Source of the DNA: Deltaproteobacteria bacterium UBA7527
GTDB taxonomy: Bacteria; Desulfobacterota; Syntrophorhabdia; Syntrophorhabdales; Syntrophorhabdaceae
Assembly (NCBI GenBank): GCA_002478225.1
Contig: DLMV01000014.1
Span: 4,768-22,642 of the forward strand
Direction: 5' to 3'
DNA: 17,875 bases
Under the pieces are notes generated by a model, which was not told the origin of the DNA, made no database searches, and was given only the letters and a program-made list of their open reading frames with translations. Positions 1-5,513 of the stretch are shown in pieces. How positions within the stretch are numbered: position 1 is the stretch's first letter; each line of letters begins with the position of its first letter. The position numbers and the translations under genes are program-made.

Positions 1-514
1 GTTTGACCTCGCATATCCCGCGTCCTCCCTCTATCTCATTCTCGACCTTCACAGTATTTCCGTCAATGATCTCCATCTTGAGAATAGCGCTGACATGGGG
101 TATCCCCAACAGCTCCGATGCCATAGCGCCCACATTTGCGCTCTCGTCATCAATGGCCTGTCTCCCGCAGAGGATCATATCAAACCCTTCCTTTTTGGCG
201 AATGCAGCAAGCACCCTGGCGATGGCCAACGAATCATTGGCTGCGATCCTGCCGCCGTCGATCAAAAAGGCCCTGTCAGCGCCCATTGCTATGGCGGTCC
301 TCAGCGCCTCGACCGCCTTCTGAGAGCCAATGGTGCACACTGTGATCTGGACATCTTTTTGTTTTTCTTTGATCCTCACCGCCTCTTCAACGGCAAACTC
401 ATCAAAAAAGTTCATATTGTACTTGTTCTCTATTTCCAGCGACCTTTGATCGCTCTTTATGATAACGCGCGCCTCTGTATCGGCCACCTGTTTGATAAAG
501 ATCAGGATATTCAC
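1..514 (-). CDS. etfB: Electron transfer flavoprotein beta subunit (3' end outside window)
   Basis: EtfB pairs with EtfA to form a soluble flavoprotein that takes electrons from acyl-CoA dehydrogenases. Only the first 171 codons lie in the window; the C-terminus continues past the left edge. The ORF starts at a GTG (512-514) preceded by GGAGG six bases upstream; no ATG fits as well. The product opens with MNILIFIKQVAD, the family's typical N-terminal strand, and carries the nucleotide-binding stretch CGRQAIDDE at residues 116-124 followed by the ASELLGIPH helix (132-140). It lies 260 bp downstream of an acyl-CoA dehydrogenase on the same strand, which fits an electron-donor/acceptor pair; etfA probably follows outside the window (inference). 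A candidate promoter and palindrome lie 60-90 bp upstream, so it may be transcribed separately from acd. The family call is firm. Confidence 0.93.
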   Translation of the reverse strand, partial: MNILIFIKQVADTEARVIIKSDQRSLEIENKYNMNFFDEFAVEEAVRIKEKQKDVQITVCTIGSQKAVEALRTAIAMGADRAFLIDGGRIAANDSLAIARVLAAFAKKEGFDMILCGRQAIDDESANVGAMASELLGIPHVSAILKMEIIDGNTVKVENEIEGGRGICEVK

Positions 515-573
515 GCTCTACCTCCTTCCTTGTTCTACTGTCATCAGGGTATAATACTAATTCGCTTTCATTG

Positions 574-602
574 ATATAACCTTATGTTGACTCCGTCGTC
601 AA
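574..602 (-). promoter_or_regulatory. Candidate sigma70-type promoter of etfB
   Basis: On the minus strand TTGACG (597-602) is followed after 17 bases by TTATAT (574-579), which matches the -10 consensus at only 3 of 6 positions. A second possible -10, TATTAT, lies closer to the gene but lacks a good -35. The -35 overlaps the palindrome at 586-603. Confidence 0.4.
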
Positions 603-603
603 C
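586..603. promoter_or_regulatory. Palindrome GTTGAC-N6-GTCAAC, possible operator
   Basis: A perfect 6-bp inverted repeat with 6-bp centre (GTTGACTCCGTCGTCAAC), one helical turn between half-site centres. It covers the -35 of the candidate etfB promoter, as expected for a dimeric repressor site. No regulator gene lies nearby, so the role is inferred from position and symmetry only. Confidence 0.35.
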
Positions 604-612
604 CTTTTCCTT

Positions 613-747
613 AGGCTCGCAGCCTGTCCCGGCCTTACGGGATTATCCCTCCAAATAATACTGTGAAAGGTGAAAAGTGAAAACCTTATCCCTCGTTACT
701 CGATGCTTGTCGCTGGTTTGGACCGGTATCCAGCGACGGGCATCGAG
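613..747. repeat. Hairpin-rich acd-etfB spacer with short repeat words
   Basis: This gene-free stretch holds three inverted repeats. AGGCT-CGC-AGCCT lies at 613-625. TCCCG-N6-CGGGA lies at 627-642. The largest has 18-nt arms at 699-716 (CTCGATGCTTGTCGCTGG) and 730-747 (CCAGCGACGGGCATCGAG) around a 13-nt loop; 16 of 18 pairs are Watson-Crick and the other two would be G-U in plus-strand RNA. Between them, 663-684 holds a GTGAAAGGTGAAAAGTG word that recurs near 15856 and 16759. None has a T-run, so these are not classic terminators. They look like dispersed intergenic repeat DNA and could also reduce read-through from acd into etfB. Confidence 0.6.
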
Positions 748-774
748 CGACCAGCATCTGATGTGCGACGATTA

Positions 775-1923
775 TTACAATTTCCCAAGGATAGTTCTGC
801 CAATAAAATCTTTCAGAACCTCCTGCGTACCCCCGCCATAGAGGAGAAACCTGGCATCCCTGAAATACCTCTGAGGGGTATATTCATGCGCAAAGGCATT
901 CGCCCCGTAGATCCTCGTCACTTCATCGACGACCTTTACGCATACCTCTGTTGCATACATCTTTGCTTCAGCGGCCAACACCCTTGCATCCATACCGTTC
1001 TCGAGCAGCCATGCGCCATAATATACTAAAAGCCGCGCCGCATTCATCAGCGTATCCATATCTGCGAACTTCTCCCGGATCAGCTGGAAGTTGCCGATCG
1101 GCTGGCCGAATGCTATCCTTTTTTTCGCAAACTCCATACCTTCATAATAGGCGCCTTTTGCTATGCCCAGAGCCATTGCCCCTGTCATCAGCCGTACCTC
1201 GTCCAGTATATCGCTTACATAAAAAACACCTTTTCCAAGCTCCTCGCCAAGAAAATTCTCATAAGGAACCCATACGTTATCGAAGATGAGCTCGCCCGTT
1301 ACCGTGCCTCTGCATCCAAGCTTGTGGAGGATCTGGCCGCTGGAGAAACCCGGCGTTCCTTTCTCAACAAGAAAGAAATTGAGGCCCTTTAATCCCTTTG
1401 AAGGGTCTGTTGTCGCAAGGACGGTGCAGAAATCACAAATGTGGCCGTTCGTTATCCACATCTTGGTACCGTTGATCCTCCATCCGTCTCCATCTCTTAC
1501 CGCCGTGGTCCTCGTTGCGCCAAGGTCGGAACCGGATTGGTCCTCCGTAAAGCACATGGTGGCGATCTTTTCACCCCTCATGGCAGGGTACACGCAGCGT
1601 TCCTTGATCTCCTTGCTGCCAAATCTATAAAGGAAGTATGTGCCCATAAGGATATTCATAATAACGCTCTGAGCAAAACCGACAGAACCTCTGGCGATCT
1701 CTTCGTAAAAGATCATGCACATGATCTTATCGGCATTCAAACCGCCTATCTCTTCAGGATACCGCAAGCCCAGATAGCCGAGTTTTGTAAAATCTCTCCA
1801 TAGCTCAATGGGGAACTCATCTTTCTCATCTATCTCCTGCGCCTTCGGCACAACCATTCTGTCTATCGTATCTGTTACCGTTTTCTTAAAAAATTCCTGT
1901 TCCTCGGTCAATCTGAAATCCAT
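775..1923 (-). CDS. Acyl-CoA dehydrogenase
   Basis: A 382-aa FAD enzyme that forms the alpha,beta double bond of an acyl-CoA thioester and passes electrons to ETF. The length is normal for the short/medium-chain dehydrogenase family. Visible signatures are CFTEDQSGSD (124-133) and WRINGTKMWITNG (148-160) of the flavin/substrate region, KKRIAFGQPIGNFQ (267-280), and the C-terminal YGANAFAHEYTPQRYFRDAR (339-358). In that last block E347 aligns with the catalytic glutamate of the usual YGGxGYxxE motif. YGAN instead of YGGx is a small departure and leaves the substrate open: straight-chain, branched or alicyclic acyl-CoA cannot be told from sequence alone. The ATG at 1923 has a strong AAGGAGGA ribosome site 7 nt upstream. 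A good promoter with an overlapping palindrome lies about 45 nt upstream, and etfB follows downstream. Confidence 0.93.
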   Translation of the reverse strand: MDFRLTEEQEFFKKTVTDTIDRMVVPKAQEIDEKDEFPIELWRDFTKLGYLGLRYPEEIGGLNADKIMCMIFYEEIARGSVGFAQSVIMNILMGTYFLYRFGSKEIKERCVYPAMRGEKIATMCFTEDQSGSDLGATRTTAVRDGDGWRINGTKMWITNGHICDFCTVLATTDPSKGLKGLNFFLVEKGTPGFSSGQILHKLGCRGTVTGELIFDNVWVPYENFLGEELGKGVFYVSDILDEVRLMTGAMALGIAKGAYYEGMEFAKKRIAFGQPIGNFQLIREKFADMDTLMNAARLLVYYGAWLLENGMDARVLAAEAKMYATEVCVKVVDEVTRIYGANAFAHEYTPQRYFRDARFLLYGGGTQEVLKDFIGRTILGKL

Positions 1924-1960
1924 ATTCTGTTCCTCCTTGGAGAACGTTTAAAGGAAATTT

Positions 1961-1970
1961 TTGTATACAA
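1961..1970. promoter_or_regulatory. Palindrome TTGTATACAA, possible repressor operator
   Basis: A perfect 10-bp palindrome that overlaps the -10 element and the expected transcription start of the acd promoter, where a bound repressor would block initiation. From memory, sites of this form are common for GntR-family (FCD-type) regulators. No regulator is encoded in the window. I found no second copy when reading it. Confidence 0.45.
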
Positions 1971-1995
1971 TATTTGAATGGTCAATTTTTGTCAA
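1967..1995 (-). promoter_or_regulatory. Sigma70-type promoter of the acyl-CoA dehydrogenase gene
   Basis: Minus strand: a perfect TTGACA (1990-1995), a 17-bp spacer (1973-1989) and TATTGT (1967-1972, 4 of 6 matches). The start point would be near 1960, giving a leader of about 37 nt with the AAGGAGGA ribosome site. The surrounding DNA is AT-rich. Confidence 0.72.
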
Positions 1996-2103
1996 GAAAA
2001 AATTCACCTTTTAATGACGCACTGTTCAGAATAACACCAAGAATTTCTGGGCTTTTTAAAAAGACAATTTTTTAGTAAAATCAGGGTTGGGAAAATCTAT
2101 TAT

Positions 2104-2241
2104 ACCGAGCTGCATTCAAAAATGAAGCGAGGCGACGAGGAGGAGGCGACGGAGGCGTACACTTTAGTACGTCGAGCCACACCCACTAACGTGGGTACCC
2201 GGACGAAGTCAACGAAGCTACATGCATGAAGGCAGCTCGGT
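2104..2241. mobile_element. MITE-like element with terminal inverted repeats at the rpoD stop
   Basis: The ends are perfect 10-bp inverted repeats, ACCGAGCTGC (2104-2113) and GCAGCTCGGT (2232-2241). They extend to 12 bp with ATACC/GGTAT and to 16 of 17 with the next five bases. Both sides are flanked by ATTAT (2099-2103 and 2242-2246), a likely 5-bp target duplication. The right copy contains the rpoD TAA stop (2243-2245). Inside are a purine-rich imperfect tandem repeat (2130-2143 and 2144-2157), a GTAC-N6-GTAC palindrome (2157-2170) and a stem-loop ACCCAC-TAAC-GTGGGT (2181-2196). The interior is GC-rich while the left flank is AT-rich. There is no ORF. It may also act as the transcription end of the rpoD operon. 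The mobile-element reading is inferred from structure. Confidence 0.6.
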
Positions 2242-2242
2242 A

Positions 2243-3790
2243 TTATATCTCCACAAAACACTTAAGCTGCTTCGACCTTGTCGGGTGCCGCAACTTTTTC
2301 AGCGCCTTTGCCTCTATCTGCCTGATCCTCTCCCGTGTTACATCGAAGACCTGGCCGACCTCTTCAAGCGTGTGATCATATTTTTCGCCGAGACCAAAGC
2401 GCATCCTCACTACCCTCTCTTCCCTCGGTGACAGGGTAGCAAGTATCGTATTTAAATGCTCTATCATATCATCGAATATTGCCGAATCCTGGGGCGTAAG
2501 TGTACCCTTATCCTCAATAAAATCAGCGAGATGAGTATCCTCATCGTCGTTGATCGGGGTTTCCAGCGAGATAGGTTCCTTGGTGATCCTCAAAACCTTC
2601 CTCACTTTGTCCGCTGGAAAACCGATGCGTTCTGCTATCTCATCGGGGAATGGTTCCCTCCCCAGTTCCTGAACAAGCCCCCTTGAGACCCTGATGATCT
2701 TGTTGATCGTCTCTATCATATGAACCGGGATCCGTATTGTTCTGGCTTGATCCGCTATCGCCCTTGTAATGGATTGCCGTATCCACCACGTCGCATAGGT
2801 GCTGAACTTATAGCCCCTTCTATATTCGAACCTGTCAACAGCTTTCATGAGACCGATATTTCCCTCCTGGATCAGGTCAAGAAGTGAGAGGCCTCTGTTC
2901 ACATATCTTTTGGCGATGCTCACAACAAGCCTTAGGTTTGCCTTTACCAGTTCGTTCTTGGCGCCGGCAAAACCCATCTCAGCAATTCCAATATTTCTTA
3001 TATTGCTTTTCAACTCCCGCGCGGTAATGCCTATCTCCTGTTCAAACTTTGCCTTCCTCGCATTCATCAACGCCAGATTTTTCTTTCTTTCCCGGCCTTT
3101 GAGCTTTTTGCACTTCTCGATATCATGTTCTATCTTCTGTATCCTCTCAAGGTAACGCTTCATTCTCTGTATGATCTTGTCAACAATCTTCCTGCTCAGA
3201 TTGACCTCTGTAATGATCCTCTGAACCTCTTGCCGATACTTTTCCCTCGCTTTGGGACTGCCTTGCATTGATCTGGCATGGATATCTTTCAGCCTCTCCA
3301 GAAGCGCCACCACCCTTTCTTTCTGGAATTCAAGCTCGGTATCCATCTCTTCTTCGTCGTCGACTTCCATGGTAATATCTTTTGCCGTCGTCTTTGAGGC
3401 CTTGAGCGCTACAAGGGCGTTGAGAAGCTCTTTTACTGTTCCAGGAAAAGAAAGGATGATCTGCTTGATCTTCTCTTTCGATTCTTCCATCTTCTTGGCG
3501 ATCTCCTTTTCCCCTTCCCGCGTCAGCAACGACATGCCCCCCATCTCTTTGATGTAGTGGCGTATCGGGTTGACCAGTTCATCGCCATATGTTTCGTCAA
3601 GCTCTTCGCTCAATACCTCTTCGACTTCGCTGTTTTCAATGGCGCCGATATTACCCTCGCCCTCGATGTCGAACAATTCGATATCATCCAGCAGATTTTC
3701 TGTCTTGTCGCTGCTTGAGATTAATACATAAAGCTCCTTATTCTCCGCTTGCTCATCATAAGGAAACAACCTCCTCACTTTCTCAGGCAT
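2243..3790 (-). CDS. rpoD: Primary (housekeeping) sigma factor RpoD
   Basis: Group 1 sigma-70 factor of 515 aa that directs RNA polymerase to housekeeping promoters. Region 1.2 is NPIRHYIKEMG..LLTREGE (74-94). A long charged non-conserved region spans roughly 105-275. Region 2 runs about 278-350 and includes NLRLVVSIAKRYVNRGL and YATWWIRQSITRAIADQAR. Region 3 spans about 355-430 and region 4 about 440-510, with the helix-turn-helix TLEEVGQVFDVTRERIRQIE at 474-493. The C-terminus LRHPTRSKQLKCFVE is typical of RpoD. The canonical N-terminal region 1.1 is not recognisable; residues 1-71 are short and acidic. I chose ATG 3790 over GTG 3796 because GAGG then sits 5 nt upstream. It lies 10 bp after dnaG, as the last gene of the operon, and its stop codon sits in the flanking repeat of the MITE-like element. 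Confidence 0.97.
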   Translation of the reverse strand: MPEKVRRLFPYDEQAENKELYVLISSSDKTENLLDDIELFDIEGEGNIGAIENSEVEEVLSEELDETYGDELVNPIRHYIKEMGGMSLLTREGEKEIAKKMEESKEKIKQIILSFPGTVKELLNALVALKASKTTAKDITMEVDDEEEMDTELEFQKERVVALLERLKDIHARSMQGSPKAREKYRQEVQRIITEVNLSRKIVDKIIQRMKRYLERIQKIEHDIEKCKKLKGRERKKNLALMNARKAKFEQEIGITARELKSNIRNIGIAEMGFAGAKNELVKANLRLVVSIAKRYVNRGLSLLDLIQEGNIGLMKAVDRFEYRRGYKFSTYATWWIRQSITRAIADQARTIRIPVHMIETINKIIRVSRGLVQELGREPFPDEIAERIGFPADKVRKVLRITKEPISLETPINDDEDTHLADFIEDKGTLTPQDSAIFDDMIEHLNTILATLSPREERVVRMRFGLGEKYDHTLEEVGQVFDVTRERIRQIEAKALKKLRHPTRSKQLKCFVEI

Positions 3791-3800
3791 GGTCACCTCA

Positions 3801-5513
3801 CTATAAAAAATTATTTTTTATAACTGTTAGAACCTGCCTCTTCTTTTCGAGTAATTCCATAATCGCCCCCTCATCTCCCCTTTTCTCTGCTTCTGACAGC
3901 TGCTCGGTGATCCTTTTTGACTCTTCCCTGACGAACTGCTTTTTGAGATGCTTGAAATAATCAAGCAGCACCTTTTCCAGTTCATCATCGTTAAGCTCTG
4001 CCGTGTCAAACGCCGCGCTGAGAACAAATTCCTTCAGCTCCTCCTTCCCGAGGACCTCAATAAAGCTTTTCATCTCCAGCTGCTTTGTTTCGTTATAACT
4101 GTCCAGCATTTTTGTCAGTATCACTTTTACATCCTCATCCCTGATGTACTCTATCATCTCCTTTCCCTTCAAAAATTCCAGCAGGTCGGGATTATGAATA
4201 AAAGCGCTGACAATCTTTTTTCCTATGATATTCACCGGATCGGTCTCTCCGGAGGATTCGCCATCTTCTCTTTCCCGGTCATACTGAGCAAAATACGCCT
4301 CCTCAACACCTGTCAGCTCCGACAGCCTTTTAATGTAGAGTCTCTTCTTGACCCCGTCATTGATCATCTCTATGTAGGGCATAACAGCCTTGATCAGCGA
4401 CTGTTTCCCTTCGAGGGTCTTTACCCCCTCCTTTTTCATGTGGTGATCAAAGTAATAATCAAGGATCGGCTTTTTTGTTTTAATAACGCTTCTTACTGCT
4501 TCAACACCTTCTTTCCGGATAAAACTATCGGGATCGTGCCCCCCGGGAAGAAGGACCATGGCGCCGTTGAGATCCATCTCTGCGAACATCCCGATAAGCC
4601 GCAATGCGCTTTTTATCCCGGCCTCATCACCGTCAAGCATGAGGGTAATATTATTTGTGTAATTCCTTAATTTCGAGACCTGCTGCTCTGTTACCGAAGT
4701 TCCTAACGTGGCAACGATATTCCTGACACCGTGCTTATAGAGGGAGATGAAATCAAAATACCCTTCCACGATGAAGACCTCATTCTGTTCGGCAATATGT
4801 TTTCTTGTTTTATCGATCCCGAACAACGCCGTCCTCTTCGAGAACACCGATGACTCCGGTGAATTGACGTACTTTGGCAAGCCTTCCTTCTCAAGGGTCC
4901 TTCCCCCAAACCCGATCACTTTTTTGTTCACGTCAAATATCGGAATCACCACCCGCCCTCTGAACATATCATAGAGGTCCCTGTCCTTCATCCGTACAAT
5001 GCCGGTGCTCAGGTATACATCGTTGGGGATGCCGGAGTTTTTGAGGAAGGCCTTCAACCTGTTGCCTGACGGATCGCTATAACCGATCCTGAACTCATTT
5101 ATTGTTTCCTCATCGATCCCTCTCCTGATGAGGTACTCGAGGGTTGATCTGGCATGCTTCAGGTTATCAAAGTAATATTCCGAAAGCCTCCCAAGGGCAT
5201 CGAAATGGCTTGCCCTTCGCGGATCGCTTCTCCTCTGTATCTCTACGCCGTATTCCTTTGCCAGATTTTCCAGCGCCTCCTGAAAGCTTAGATTCTCATA
5301 TTTCATGAGGAAGTTGATCGCATTCCCTCCTTCACGGCAACCAAAGCAATAATATATTTGCTTTTCAGTACTTACAGTGAATGATGGAGTTTTTTCCTTA
5401 TGAAATGGACATAACCCAACGTAATCTTTACCAGCTTTCCTTAATTTTATATGCTGAGAGACGACATCAAGGATGTTAATTCGTGCGAGCAGCTCTTCTA
5501 AGGTGGTCTTCAT
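3801..5513 (-). CDS. dnaG: DNA primase DnaG
   Basis: Makes RNA primers for replication at the fork together with the replicative helicase. The product is 570 aa, slightly short of the usual 580-620. The N-terminal zinc-binding domain has C35, H38, C56 and C59 in CPFHKEKTPSF and YYCFGCREGG. The catalytic core has MFRGRVVIPIFD (183-194) and GFGGRTL (201-207). The Toprim metal-binding parts are IVEGYFDFI (248-256, acid E250) and LMLDGDEAGI (291-300, acids D294 and D296). The C-terminal 200 residues are helical, as expected for the helicase-binding part. The ATG at 5513 overlaps the mutS2 stop as ATGA, which implies translational coupling. rpoD follows after 10 bp. Confidence 0.97.
   Translation of the reverse strand: MKTTLEELLARINILDVVSQHIKLRKAGKDYVGLCPFHKEKTPSFTVSTEKQIYYCFGCREGGNAINFLMKYENLSFQEALENLAKEYGVEIQRRSDPRRASHFDALGRLSEYYFDNLKHARSTLEYLIRRGIDEETINEFRIGYSDPSGNRLKAFLKNSGIPNDVYLSTGIVRMKDRDLYDMFRGRVVIPIFDVNKKVIGFGGRTLEKEGLPKYVNSPESSVFSKRTALFGIDKTRKHIAEQNEVFIVEGYFDFISLYKHGVRNIVATLGTSVTEQQVSKLRNYTNNITLMLDGDEAGIKSALRLIGMFAEMDLNGAMVLLPGGHDPDSFIRKEGVEAVRSVIKTKKPILDYYFDHHMKKEGVKTLEGKQSLIKAVMPYIEMINDGVKKRLYIKRLSELTGVEEAYFAQYDREREDGESSGETDPVNIIGKKIVSAFIHNPDLLEFLKGKEMIEYIRDEDVKVILTKMLDSYNETKQLEMKSFIEVLGKEELKEFVLSAAFDTAELNDDELEKVLLDYFKHLKKQFVREESKRITEQLSEAEKRGDEGAIMELLEKKRQVLTVIKNNFL
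3802..3822. promoter_or_regulatory. AT-only palindrome at the dnaG-rpoD junction
   Basis: TATAAAAAAT-T-ATTTTTTATA has perfect 10-bp arms around one base. It spans the last codons of dnaG up to the stop and ends 11 bp before the rpoD start. In the transcript it would be an A/U-only hairpin just ahead of the rpoD ribosome site. In Escherichia coli the same junction is an RNase E processing point, so a similar separation of dnaG and rpoD message levels is possible here (inference). Confidence 0.45.

Noticed and set aside
3948..4670. 240-codon plus-strand ORF inside dnaG
   Set aside because: Antisense to the primase C-terminal half, with no features of its own.
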